The notes: generated from the sequence alone by a model not told the origin. Shown: positions 1 to 6,831, counted from the first letter of the stretch. The stretch is 14,759 nucleotides of DNA from an uncultured Collinsella sp. (GCA_900554905.1 USJB01000007.1:1-14759), one strand, 5' to 3'. Program-made: numbers and translations.

Positions 1-654
1 CGTCTGGGCGAGGTCCAGGTCGAGGGCATTCGCGCTCGCTTGGCGCAGACGCCGGCAGAGGCGCTCGAGATTACCCAAGCGGGGGATGTTGCCGTCGTGG
101 TGGACCCTCAGGCCAAGATGCTCGATGAGCTTAAACCCGCGGCTGTGGTCGACGCGATTCTGGCCAAGCGCAACCTGGGCACCACGCGCGACATGGCGCC
201 TACCGTCATCGCCGTGGGGCCGGGCTTTACCGCGCCGGTCGATTGCGACGCCGTGGTCGAGACCATGCGCGGGCATTTTTTGGGCCGTGTCATTACCCAG
301 GGCTCGCCCCAGCCCAACACGGGCGTGCCGGGCGTGATCGCCGGCTATGGCAAGGAGCGCGTTATCCACAGCCCCGCCGCCGGCGTGTTTCGGTCCGACC
401 GCGCAATCGGCGACATCGTGAGCGCCGGAGACGTGATTGGCTACGCGGACGATACGCCCATGTGCACGCAGATCGATGGCTGTCTGCGCGGGCTTTTGGC
501 GAACGGCGTGCGGGTGACTGAGGGCTTTAAATGCGCCGATGTCGATCCGCGCGGCGATGCCAGCTATATCAACTACATTTCGGACAAGGCGACGTCGGTC
601 GGCGGCGGCGTGCTCGAGGCACTCGCTATGCTCACCGATATCTTTAGAGGATAG
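1..654 (+). CDS. yqeB: YqeB-type selenium-dependent molybdenum hydroxylase accessory protein (5' partial)
   Basis: The frame is open from base 1 and ends at TAG 652-654, so the N-terminus lies upstream; 217 residues are visible. A TTG at position 40 could be read as a start, but in-frame coding continues before it, so I treat the gene as truncated by the window. Recognisable family blocks include VGPGFTAP, DCDAVVETMRGHFLGRVI, PNTGVPGVIAGYGKERV and a GD(I/V)V-type turn followed by AGDVIGYAD. These match the EF2563/YqeB family, which accompanies selenium-dependent molybdenum hydroxylases (xanthine dehydrogenase-like enzymes). The biochemical role is not firmly established; a part in maturation of the selenium-containing molybdenum cofactor is proposed. 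The next gene, xdhC, starts 9 bases later, which supports one operon and the same pathway. The protein is presumably cytoplasmic; no membrane segment is seen. Confidence 0.82.
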   Translation, partial: RLGEVQVEGIRARLAQTPAEALEITQAGDVAVVVDPQAKMLDELKPAAVVDAILAKRNLGTTRDMAPTVIAVGPGFTAPVDCDAVVETMRGHFLGRVITQGSPQPNTGVPGVIAGYGKERVIHSPAAGVFRSDRAIGDIVSAGDVIGYADDTPMCTQIDGCLRGLLANGVRVTEGFKCADVDPRGDASYINYISDKATSVGGGVLEALAMLTDIFRG

Positions 655-663
655 AAGGCGGCA

Positions 664-1707
664 ATGGAAAAGCTCGATGTTGTGAATGCGGCGCTTGCCG
701 CCCTGCGTGCTGGCGAGACGTGCGAGCTCGTGGTCGTGGCCGGCACGGCGGGGTCGTCGCCGCGCGGCGTGGGCGCCTGGATGGCCGTCTTTGCCGACGG
801 CAGCCAGGCGGGCACTATCGGCGGCGGCAAGATTGAGCTCTTTGCGCTGGATGAGGCGCGCGAACTCCTGAGCGCGGGACAGTCGCGTCTGGTCCGCTAC
901 ACCATGGGCGGCGAGAACTCCGATACCGGCATGATCTGCGGCGGAGCCATTTGCCTGTGCTATCTGCATCTGGATGCGACCCAGGCACCGTTGTTCCAGG
1001 AAATTGCCGACGTCTTGGTCTATCGGCGCATCGGCGACTTCGTCATCGACTTTGAGCCGTTTATCGCGAGCGCGCTCGAGGGCGATGTGGCCGAGTACCA
1101 TGGCGAGGCATCGCGCCATACCATTGCGGGCTGCCCCGGGCTTTCACTGGTGGAGGAGGGGAGTAACGTCACCTACACCAACGCTGCCTCTGAGATTCCC
1201 GCGGCGCACATCGAGACGCTCTGCCCCGAGGGCCTGACCTACATCTTTGGCTGCGGACACGTGGGCGCCGCGACGGCGCGCGTGCTCACGGTGGCGGGCT
1301 TTGCCGTCGTGGCCTGCGATGACCGCCCCGGCACGTTGACGCCCGAATGGGTGCCCGGTGTCTACGATCGTCGCCTGGTCGATTACAAGAACCTGAGCGA
1401 GCTGTGTCCCATCGGTCCGCGCGACTTGGTGGTCGTCGCCACGGCGGGTCACAAGTCCGATATCGACGTGGTGATTCAGGCCATGCGTGCCAAGCCTGCC
1501 TACCTGGGCTGTCTGGGTTCGCGCCGCAAGACGGCCTTTGTGCGCGCCCGCCTGGAGCAGGAAGGCTTTACGCAGGACCAGATCGACGAGCTGCACCTTC
1601 CGATCGGCGTTGCCATCGAGGCCGAGGACCCCGAGGAGATCGCCATCTCCATCGCCGCCGAGATGATCCACCTGCGCCGCACCAAACTCGTCCCCCGCAA
1701 GCGCTAA
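664..1707 (+). CDS. xdhC: XdhC/CoxI family molybdenum hydroxylase maturation protein
   Basis: 347 residues, ATG start, full family length. The N-terminal XdhC/CoxI domain shows GTAGSSPRGVGAWM and GTIGGGKIE near residues 27-60 and the diagnostic MICGG at about 90-94. The C-terminal part is a Rossmann-like domain with YIFGCGHVG (G196, G198, G201), an acidic CDDRP after the next strand, then YLGCLGSRRK and a final PIGVAIEAEDPEEIAISIAAE block. XdhC proteins bind molybdenum cofactor and support its sulfuration and insertion into xanthine-dehydrogenase-type enzymes in the cytoplasm. Adjacency to yqeB suggests a selenium-dependent hydroxylase as client; the catalytic subunits are not in the window. 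A shine-dalgarno-like AGAGGA lies in the end of yqeB. The gene is followed by a long hairpin with a T-run, so its transcript probably ends there. Confidence 0.9.
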   Translation: MEKLDVVNAALAALRAGETCELVVVAGTAGSSPRGVGAWMAVFADGSQAGTIGGGKIELFALDEARELLSAGQSRLVRYTMGGENSDTGMICGGAICLCYLHLDATQAPLFQEIADVLVYRRIGDFVIDFEPFIASALEGDVAEYHGEASRHTIAGCPGLSLVEEGSNVTYTNAASEIPAAHIETLCPEGLTYIFGCGHVGAATARVLTVAGFAVVACDDRPGTLTPEWVPGVYDRRLVDYKNLSELCPIGPRDLVVVATAGHKSDIDVVIQAMRAKPAYLGCLGSRRKTAFVRARLEQEGFTQDQIDELHLPIGVAIEAEDPEEIAISIAAEMIHLRRTKLVPRKR

Positions 1708-1725
1708 TCGCATCCCCACCAATTA

Positions 1726-1799
1726 AGTTGCGGTGAAATACGGATTGTTTAAGCCTGCTAGGCCGCCCAACAGTCCCTATTTCACCGCAACTGCTTTTT
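1726..1799 (+). terminator. Long palindrome with T-run after xdhC (terminator-like or dispersed repeat)
   Basis: Arms 1726-1749 and 1769-1792 are complementary over 24 positions. The outer 15 pair perfectly (AGTTGCGGTGAAATA with its reverse complement); the inner 9 have one mismatch and one G-U pair. A small inner hairpin (GCCT/AGGC) sits in the 19-base loop. Five T follow after a 2-base spacer (1795-1799). The position just after xdhC and the T-run fit an intrinsic terminator, but the outer arm is less GC-rich and longer than typical, so a REP/MITE-like palindromic repeat is an alternative. Confidence 0.55.
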
Positions 1800-1853
1800 G
1801 GGACCCATTTGTGCGGGGGAGTTGTGGAGTTGTGCAGGCAGACGAGGTTTTTC

Positions 1854-1882
1854 TGGAAATACGCTCCCGATGCGCGTATAGT
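1854..1882 (+). promoter_or_regulatory. Candidate sigma-70-type promoter for the rplE operon
   Basis: A -10-like TATAGT (1877-1882, 5/6 to TATAAT) lies 17 bases after TGGAAA (1854-1859, 4/6 to TTGACA), 138 bases before rplE. The 312-base gap after a terminator-like hairpin requires a new promoter around here. The spacer also carries a 6-bp inverted repeat, ATACGC (1859-1864) and GCGTAT (1874-1879), which may be chance or a protein site. Confidence 0.5.
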
Positions 1883-1899
1883 ACCGATTGTTTTGTCGG

Positions 1900-1994
1900 C
1901 TCCTGCTGCGTCGAGTCCAAACCGCAAAATGCCATGAGCGGCGCGGATGCAGCCAGGAGGCACGAGGACAACCCATCGTGGCCACGCCCCGTGC
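1900..1994 (+). promoter_or_regulatory. Foldable 5' leader of rplE
   Basis: Downstream of the candidate promoter the leader can form a 10-bp stem with one bulged C, CTCCTGCTGC (1900-1909) with 1949-1959. A second stem follows, GCACG (1960-1964) with CGTGC (1990-1994), extended by GG/CC after one mismatch. The second loop contains the self-complementary CGTGGCCACG (1977-1986), an alternative fold. A clean AAGGAG (2008-2013) precedes rplE. Length and position suit a ribosomal-protein autoregulatory leader; I do not recognise it as a known class. Confidence 0.35.
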
Positions 1995-2019
1995 TTAAAA
2001 CCCCAAGAAGGAGTGAACA

Positions 2020-2577
2020 ATGGCAGAAGAGAAGTATGTGCCGCGTCTGAAGACCAAGTACAACAACGAGGTCAAGCAGCAGCTTCAGGACAAGTTCCAG
2101 TACGAGAACGTCATGATGATCCCCAAGTTTGAGAAGATCGTCGTGAACATGGGTGTCGGCGAGGCCGCTACCGATTCCAAGGCCATCGACGGTGCCGTGC
2201 GCGACCTGCGCGCCATCACCGGACAGCAGCCGATGATCACCCGTGCCCGTAAGTCCATCGCTACCTTCCGCCTGCGCGCTGGTATGCCGATCGGCTGCAA
2301 GGTTACCCTGCGTGGCGACCGTATGTGGGAGTTCTTCGATCGTCTGACCTCCGTCGCGATCCCCCGTATCCGCGACTTCCGCGGCATTTCCGCCAAGAGC
2401 TTCGACGGCCGTGGTAACTTCTCCATGGGCGTCACCGAGCAGCTCATCTTCCCCGAGATCGACTTCGATTCCGTCGATCACCAGCGTGGTATGGACATCA
2501 CTTTCGTGACCACCGCCAACACCGATGAGGAGGCCAAGGCCCTTCTGGACGCCTTCGGTTTCCCGTTCAAGAAATAG
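2020..2577 (+). CDS. rplE: 50S ribosomal protein L5
   Basis: 185 residues, ATG preceded by AAGGAG, normal length for L5. L5 binds 5S rRNA in the central protuberance of the 50S subunit. Typical L5 blocks are PKFEKIVVNMGVGEA near residues 28-42, AITGQQPMITRARKSIA, GMPIGCKVTLRGDRMWEF and a C-terminal GMDITFVTTANTDEEAKALL. It is the first ribosomal gene of the run; its usual upstream partners rplN and rplX are missing and replaced by an intergenic region and xdhC. A stable hairpin follows before rpsN, but without a T-run, so transcription probably continues. Confidence 0.98.
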   Translation: MAEEKYVPRLKTKYNNEVKQQLQDKFQYENVMMIPKFEKIVVNMGVGEAATDSKAIDGAVRDLRAITGQQPMITRARKSIATFRLRAGMPIGCKVTLRGDRMWEFFDRLTSVAIPRIRDFRGISAKSFDGRGNFSMGVTEQLIFPEIDFDSVDHQRGMDITFVTTANTDEEAKALLDAFGFPFKK

Positions 2578-2592
2578 GTTCACCTGCCCTAT

Positions 2593-2622
2593 AAGCGCCG
2601 TTCCCACAAGGGGGCGGCGCTT
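2593..2622 (+). other. Strong RNA hairpin between rplE and rpsN
   Basis: AAGCGCCG (2593-2600) pairs perfectly with CGGCGCTT (2615-2622), and TTCCC/GGGGG continues the stem (two G-U pairs) to an ACAA loop at 2606-2609, giving 13 continuous pairs. No T-run follows; the rpsN ribosome site begins about 20 bases downstream. It may be a processing, stability or partial attenuation site. Confidence 0.6.
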
Positions 2623-2656
2623 GGGGCGAACAATACTCTATGTGAGGAGGATATAA

Positions 2657-2842
2657 GTGGCTAAGACATCGATGATCGTCAAGTGCAATCGCAAGCAGAA
2701 GTTCTCTACTCGTGAGTACACGCGCTGCCAGCGCTGCGGCCGTCCGCACTCTGTGTACCGCAAGTTCGGCCTGTGCCGTGTCTGCTTCCGCGAGCTTGCA
2801 CTCAAGGGCGAGCTTCCCGGCGTTAAGAAGGCCAGCTGGTAA
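2657..2842 (+). CDS. rpsN: 30S ribosomal protein S14, zinc-binding type (S14Z)
   Basis: 61 residues with a GTG start placed 6 bases after GAGGAGG (2644-2650). The short length and the two CxxC pairs (C24/C27 in CQRC and C40/C43 in CRVC) identify the zinc-ribbon form of S14, as opposed to the roughly 90-101-residue zinc-free form. It starts MAKTSMIVKC and ends KKASW as in the family. S14 is a late-binding protein of the 30S head. It sits in its standard spc position between rplE and rpsH, though with unusually wide gaps (79 and 119 bases) on both sides. Confidence 0.97.
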   Translation: MAKTSMIVKCNRKQKFSTREYTRCQRCGRPHSVYRKFGLCRVCFRELALKGELPGVKKASW

Positions 2843-2897
2843 GTCACTACCAGCGTTTCAAGCATCAGTTTGGAACAGGGAAAACGCGCTAAAAAGG

Positions 2898-2920
2898 CTT
2901 TGCCGTTAAGGGCGGCGAAG
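2898..2920 (+). other. Hairpin between rpsN and rpsH
   Basis: CTTTGCCG (2898-2905) pairs with CGGCGAAG (2913-2920) over 8 positions, one of them G-U, around the 7-base loop TTAAGGG. It lies in the 119-base gap before rpsH, which otherwise holds only the AAGGAGA ribosome site at 2949-2955. No T-run follows, so it is not an intrinsic terminator. Confidence 0.4.
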
Positions 2921-2961
2921 AACCAAGAGCACGTGTTCATCAAGAACGAAGGAGAATCTGT

Positions 2962-3360
2962 ATGAACCTTACAGACCCGATCGCAGATATGCTTACGCGC
3001 ATCCGTAACGCTAACTCTGTGAACAAGGCCACGGTCTCCATGCCGAGCAGCAAGAAGCTCGTCGAGATCGCTCGTGTTCTGCACGAGGAGGGCTACATCG
3101 AGGGCTACGATGTCGAGGACACCGTTCCCCAGAAGACTCTGCACATCACGCTTAAGTATGGTCCCAAGAAGGCTAAGGTCATCAACGGCATCCGCCGCAT
3201 TTCCAAGCCGGGCCTGCGTAAGTACACCGGCGTTGCCGACATGCCCCGCGTCCGCGGTGGCCTTGGTACCGCCATTATTTCCACCAGCCATGGCGTCATG
3301 ACCGACCGCGATGCTCGCAAGCACAACGTCGGCGGCGAGATCATCGCTTACGTCTGGTAA
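2962..3360 (+). CDS. rpsH: 30S ribosomal protein S8
   Basis: 132 residues, ATG start 6 bases after AAGGAGA (2949-2955). S8 binds helix 21 of 16S rRNA and nucleates the 30S platform. Visible blocks are DPIADMLTRIRNAN at the N-terminus, KPGLRKYTGVADMPRVRGG around residues 77-95, AIISTSHGVMTDRDAR and the family-typical ending GGEIIAYVW. In E. coli S8 represses the spc operon by binding near the rplE start; whether any hairpin in this locus plays that role is open. It is in its standard operon position, 33 bases before rplF. Confidence 0.98.
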   Translation: MNLTDPIADMLTRIRNANSVNKATVSMPSSKKLVEIARVLHEEGYIEGYDVEDTVPQKTLHITLKYGPKKAKVINGIRRISKPGLRKYTGVADMPRVRGGLGTAIISTSHGVMTDRDARKHNVGGEIIAYVW

Positions 3361-3393
3361 TTCGCTCGGTAGGTAGAAGGAAAGGAGATCACC

Positions 3394-3930
3394 GTGTCTC
3401 GTATCGGTAATAAGCCTGTCCAGATTCCCGCCGGAGTCGAAGTGGCAGTCAACGGCAACAACGTTGTCGTCAAGGGCCCCAAGGGCCAGCTCGAGCTCGA
3501 TGTCTTTGAGAAGCTCGCTATCAACGTCGAGGACAACGTCCTCACCGTTTCCCGTCCCGACGACGAGCGTGAGACCCGTGCCCGCCACGGCCTCACCCGC
3601 GCCCTCATCCACAACATGGTTGTTGGCGTTTCCGAGGGCTTCGAGAAGAAGCTCGAGCTCGCCGGCGTCGGTTACCGCGTGCAGCAGAAGGGCAAGAACC
3701 TCGAGTTCTCCCTGGGCTTCTCGCACCCCGTGATCGTCGAGGCTCCCGAGGGCATCACCTTCGAGGTTCCCGACAACACCCACGTGAACGTCAAGGGTAT
3801 TAACAAGCAGCAGGTCGGTCAGATCGCCGCTGAGATCCGCGGCCATCGTCCTCCCGAGCCTTACAAGGGCAAGGGTATCCACTACGTTGGCGAGCACATC
3901 CGCCGCAAGCTGGGTAAGGCCGCCAAGTAG
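3394..3930 (+). CDS. rplF: 50S ribosomal protein L6
   Basis: 178 residues, with a GTG start chosen because AAAGGAG ends about 6 bases upstream and the product then begins MSRIGNKPVQIP as usual for L6. Other family blocks are VKGPKGQLEL, TRALIHNMVVGVSEGFEKKL and the C-terminal signature PEPYKGKGIHYVGEHIRRK. L6 sits near the factor-binding site of the 50S subunit. It follows rpsH by 33 bases and is followed by a 75-base gap with a hairpin. Confidence 0.98.
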   Translation: MSRIGNKPVQIPAGVEVAVNGNNVVVKGPKGQLELDVFEKLAINVEDNVLTVSRPDDERETRARHGLTRALIHNMVVGVSEGFEKKLELAGVGYRVQQKGKNLEFSLGFSHPVIVEAPEGITFEVPDNTHVNVKGINKQQVGQIAAEIRGHRPPEPYKGKGIHYVGEHIRRKLGKAAK

Positions 3931-3955
3931 TCGTAACCGACTCACTCGCATAAGA

Positions 3956-3977
3956 CCAGCACCCCGTCAGGTGCTGG
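3956..3977 (+). other. Perfect 8-bp hairpin between rplF and rplR
   Basis: CCAGCACC (3956-3963) and GGTGCTGG (3970-3977) are perfect complements around the 6-base loop CCGTCA. Five T occur 12 bases further on (3989-3993 region), too far for a standard terminator and directly ahead of the TAGGAG ribosome site of rplR. It may influence mRNA processing or partial termination. Confidence 0.5.
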
Positions 3978-4005
3978 CAAGATCAACCTTTTTAGGAGTT
4001 TACGT

Positions 4006-4374
4006 ATGAACAAGCATAAGGCGAAGCTGGAAGGCCTCAAGCGTCGTCAGCGTCGTGTTCGCGGCAAGGTCTCGGGTACCTCCGAGCGTCCGCGTCTTCG
4101 CGTGACCCGTACTAACGCCAACATCTATGCCCAGATCATCGACGACAGCAAGGGCTCCAGCCTGACGCTCGTCTCTGCCTCGACCCTCGAGGCCGAGTTC
4201 AAGGGCACCCACACCTCGAACAAGGAGGCTGCGGAGAAGGTCGGTCAGCTCGTTGGCAAGCGCGCCATCGAGGCCGGCATCACCAAGGTCGCCTTCGATC
4301 GCGGTGGCCGTATCTACCATGGCCGCGTCAAGGCCCTCGCCGACGGTGCTCGTGCCGCCGGTCTCGAGTTCTAG
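4006..4374 (+). CDS. rplR: 50S ribosomal protein L18
   Basis: 122 residues, ATG preceded by TAGGAG at 3993-3998. L18 binds 5S rRNA together with L5 in the central protuberance. Family blocks are a basic N-terminal RRQRRVRGKVSGTSERPRL, RTNANIYAQIIDD, NKEAAEKVGQLVGKRA and a C-terminal DRGGRIYHGRVKALADGAR. Its stop TAG (4372-4374) overlaps the AGGAGGT used by rpsE, a sign of coupled translation. Confidence 0.98.
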   Translation: MNKHKAKLEGLKRRQRRVRGKVSGTSERPRLRVTRTNANIYAQIIDDSKGSSLTLVSASTLEAEFKGTHTSNKEAAEKVGQLVGKRAIEAGITKVAFDRGGRIYHGRVKALADGARAAGLEF

Positions 4375-4388
4375 GAGGTATGTAGCAC

Positions 4389-4913
4389 ATGGCTCGTAAT
4401 CAGAAGCAGCAGCGCGAGGCCTCCGAGTTCGAGGAGCGCGTCGTTTACATCAACCGCGTGTCGAAGACCGTCAAGGGTGGTCGTCGCATGAGCCTCGTCG
4501 CTCTCGTCGTCGTTGGCGACGGCAAGGGCAACGTCGGCGTTGGCATGGGCAAGTCCGCTGAGGTGCCCATGGCCATCTCCAAGGCATCTCTCGATGCCAA
4601 GAAGAACATGTTCCACGTGCCGGTGACCGAGCAGGGCACCATCCCGCACGAGGTTCTCGGCCACTTTGGTGCCGGCCGCATCATCATCAAGCCCGCTGTC
4701 GAGGGTACCGGCGTTATCGCCGGCGGCGCTGTGCGTCCCCTCTTTGAGCTTGCTGGCATCAAGAACGTCCTGTCCAAGTCCCTCGGTACCGACAACGGCC
4801 TCAACATCATCAAGGCTGCCGTCGAGGGCCTCAAGGAGCTCTCCAGCCCTGAGGACGTCGCGGCTCGCCGTGGCCTGACGGTCTCCGAGATGTTCGTCGG
4901 TAAGGAGAACTAA
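4389..4913 (+). CDS. rpsE: 30S ribosomal protein S5
   Basis: 174 residues, ATG 9 bases after AGGAGGT that begins inside the rplR stop. The N-terminal double-stranded-RNA-binding-like domain carries the S5 signature (VKGGRRMSLVALVVVGDG, GNVGVGMGKSAEVP). The C-terminal half has the expected GTGVIAGGAVRPLFELAGI and DNGLNIIKAAVEGLKEL. S5 shapes the mRNA entry side of the 30S subunit and influences decoding accuracy. Only 2 bases separate its stop from the rpmD start, whose AAGGAG lies within the last rpsE codons. Confidence 0.98.
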   Translation: MARNQKQQREASEFEERVVYINRVSKTVKGGRRMSLVALVVVGDGKGNVGVGMGKSAEVPMAISKASLDAKKNMFHVPVTEQGTIPHEVLGHFGAGRIIIKPAVEGTGVIAGGAVRPLFELAGIKNVLSKSLGTDNGLNIIKAAVEGLKELSSPEDVAARRGLTVSEMFVGKEN

Positions 4914-4915
4914 GC

Positions 4916-5098
4916 ATGGCTGACACCATCAAGATCAAGCAGGTCCGCAGCACCAACGGTTGCAAGCAGGACCAGGTCCGTACTGTCCGTGCCCTCGGTC
5001 TCCACAGGATCCGCGAGGTTCGCGAGATTGCTGACAACGAGTCCGTCCGCGGCATGATCTTCAAGGTCAAGCACCTTGTCGAGATTGTAGAGGAGTAG
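4916..5098 (+). CDS. rpmD: 50S ribosomal protein L30
   Basis: 60 residues, the usual length for bacterial L30. The ATG follows the rpsE stop by 2 bases and uses AAGGAG inside rpsE (4902-4907), so translation is coupled. Family features are IKIKQVRSTNGCKQDQVRTV, then GLHRIREVREI and a short IKHLV-like end (FKVKHLVEIVEE). L30 is a small structural protein of the 50S subunit that is absent from some bacterial lineages; it is intact here. rplO starts 3 bases after its stop. Confidence 0.96.
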   Translation: MADTIKIKQVRSTNGCKQDQVRTVRALGLHRIREVREIADNESVRGMIFKVKHLVEIVEE

Positions 5099-5101
5099 CA
5101 A

Positions 5102-5551
5102 ATGCAGCTTCACGATCTTACTCCCGCGCCCGGTTCCACCAAGAACCGCAAGCGCGTCGGCCGTGGCAATTCTTCGGGTCACGGCACCACTTCTGGCCGC
5201 GGTCAGAAGGGCCAGGGTTCCCGCTCTGGTGGCACCAAGGGTGCCGGCTTCGAGGGTGGCCAGACTCCGCTGGCTATGCGCCTGCCCAAGCTTCCGGGCT
5301 TCCGCAACCCCCGTCGTATCGAGTACACCGCCGTTAACGTTGAGCGTCTCGAGCGTAAGTTCGAGGACGGCGCTGTGATCGACGGTGCCGCTCTTAAGGC
5401 CGCTCGCATCACCAAGAGCGAGTTCGAGCCCGTCAAGGTGCTCGGCAATGGTGAGCTCACCAAGAAGTTCACGGTCAAGGTCGACAAGGTCAGCGCTTCT
5501 GCGCAGGCCAAGATCGAGGCCGCCGGCGGAAAGGTCGAGCTGCCGTGCTAA
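5102..5551 (+). CDS. rplO: 50S ribosomal protein L15
   Basis: 149 residues, ATG 3 bases after the rpmD stop. The N-terminal glycine/basic arm typical of L15 is clear (KRVGRGNSSGHGTTSGRG, KGQGSRSGG), followed by GFEGGQTPLAMRLPKLPGF and a C-terminal domain with KVLGNGELTKKFTVKVDK. L15 is a 23S rRNA-binding protein of the 50S core. The last 7 bases overlap the start of secY, coupling ribosome production to the Sec channel. Confidence 0.98.
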   Translation: MQLHDLTPAPGSTKNRKRVGRGNSSGHGTTSGRGQKGQGSRSGGTKGAGFEGGQTPLAMRLPKLPGFRNPRRIEYTAVNVERLERKFEDGAVIDGAALKAARITKSEFEPVKVLGNGELTKKFTVKVDKVSASAQAKIEAAGGKVELPC

Positions 5552-6831
5552 ATGGTCTTAAGAATGCTTTCCGCATCAAAGAATTGCGCGAAAAGATTCT
5601 TTTTACCATAGCTATGCTCGTCGTGTACCGCATTGGTGCGCACGTTCCTGTGCCCGGCATTCCCTTCCAGGGGATGCTGGGCCTTTTCTCGACCGATAAC
5701 AATTCGGTCGCCGCAGGTGCTATGGCCCTCCTGAATCTTTTCTCTGGCGGTGCGTTGAGCTATGTTTCGGTGTTTTCGCTGGGCATCATGCCTTACATCA
5801 CCAGCTCGATCATCCTCCAGATGCTCCAGGCCGTTGTGCCTTCCCTGCATGAGCTTGCCCGCGAGGGCGAGGTCGGTCAGACCAAGATTACGCAGTATTC
5901 GCGTTACCTCACCCTGGCTCTGGCAATCCTCAACTCCGTGGGTTACCTCTTCCTCTTTAAGAGCTTCGGCATCAGCTTTAATGGCGCCGGCGCTCCCGAG
6001 ATCATCTTCGACCTCATGATCGTCGGTACGCTCACCGCGGGCGCTATGCTGATCATGTGGATTGGTGAGCTCATCACCCAGCGCGGTATCGGCAATGGCA
6101 TGTCGCTGATCATCTTCGCGAACATCATGGCCGGTCTGCCGCAGGCTATCTTCTCCAGCACCGAGGGCAATGCCGGTGGCATCATCACCATGGTGATCAT
6201 CTGCGCCATCATCCTGCTGGTTATCCCGCTGATTGTTTTCCTTGAGCGCGGCCAGCGCCGCATCCCGGTCTCCTACGCTAAGCGCGTCGTGGGCCGTCGC
6301 ATGATGGGTGGCCAGACCACCTACCTGCCCATCAAGGTCAACACCGCGGGTGTCGTGCCGATCATCTTCGCTTCGGCGCTGCTGTACTTCCCGGCTCAGA
6401 TTGCCGTGTTCTTCCCCGGCATCGGCTGGATTCAGGCAGTTGCCTCCGCGCTTTCGACCGGTTGGCTCAACTGGGTGCTTAACGTTGTCCTCATCGTGTT
6501 CTTCGCGTACTTCTACACCTCCATGGTGTTCAACCCCGATGACACGGCCGATAACCTTAAGAAGCAGGGCGGCTTTATTCCGGGCGTCCGTCCGGGTAGG
6601 GCTACCGCGGCCTACATCAAGAACGCGCTCAACAAGATCACGCTTCCCAGCGCTGTCTTTTTGGCGCTCATCGCCATCGTGCCTTCGATCATCTTCTCCT
6701 TCACGGGTAACCATCTGATCCAGGCATTTGGCGGCACGTCCATCCTCATCATGGTCGGCGTCGTGCTCGACACGGTCGATAAGCTCGAAGGCCAGATCAA
6801 GATGTATGATTACGATGGATTCTTTAAATAG
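5545..6831 (+). CDS. secY: Preprotein translocase channel subunit SecY
   Basis: 428 residues, full length, with about ten hydrophobic membrane segments spread along the protein. The GTG at 5545 is preferred: it gives the standard amphipathic start (MLNGLKNAFRIKELREK), and the nearby ATG at 5552 is in another frame. SecY forms the protein-conducting pore of the SecYEG translocon in the inner membrane. Recognisable pieces are AHVPVPGIPF in the N-terminal region, GIMPYITSSIILQML in TM2, GIGNGMSLIIFANI, RRIPVSYAKRVVG in the cytosolic loop that contacts the ribosome, and FNPDDTADNLKKQGGFIPG. The 7-base overlap with rplO and a weak ribosome site suggest translation by coupling. Confidence 0.98.
   Translation: MLNGLKNAFRIKELREKILFTIAMLVVYRIGAHVPVPGIPFQGMLGLFSTDNNSVAAGAMALLNLFSGGALSYVSVFSLGIMPYITSSIILQMLQAVVPSLHELAREGEVGQTKITQYSRYLTLALAILNSVGYLFLFKSFGISFNGAGAPEIIFDLMIVGTLTAGAMLIMWIGELITQRGIGNGMSLIIFANIMAGLPQAIFSSTEGNAGGIITMVIICAIILLVIPLIVFLERGQRRIPVSYAKRVVGRRMMGGQTTYLPIKVNTAGVVPIIFASALLYFPAQIAVFFPGIGWIQAVASALSTGWLNWVLNVVLIVFFAYFYTSMVFNPDDTADNLKKQGGFIPGVRPGRATAAYIKNALNKITLPSAVFLALIAIVPSIIFSFTGNHLIQAFGGTSILIMVGVVLDTVDKLEGQIKMYDYDGFFK

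Noticed and set aside
1733..2050. Open frame of 105 codons in the junction, considered as a remnant of rplX or a small gene
   Set aside because: No L24 motif is seen, no ribosome site precedes its start, it runs through the palindrome and promoter candidate, and it overlaps the rplE start out of frame.
5552..5554. ATG just after the rplO stop as the secY start
   Set aside because: It is in a different frame from SecY; the GTG at 5545 gives the expected N-terminus.
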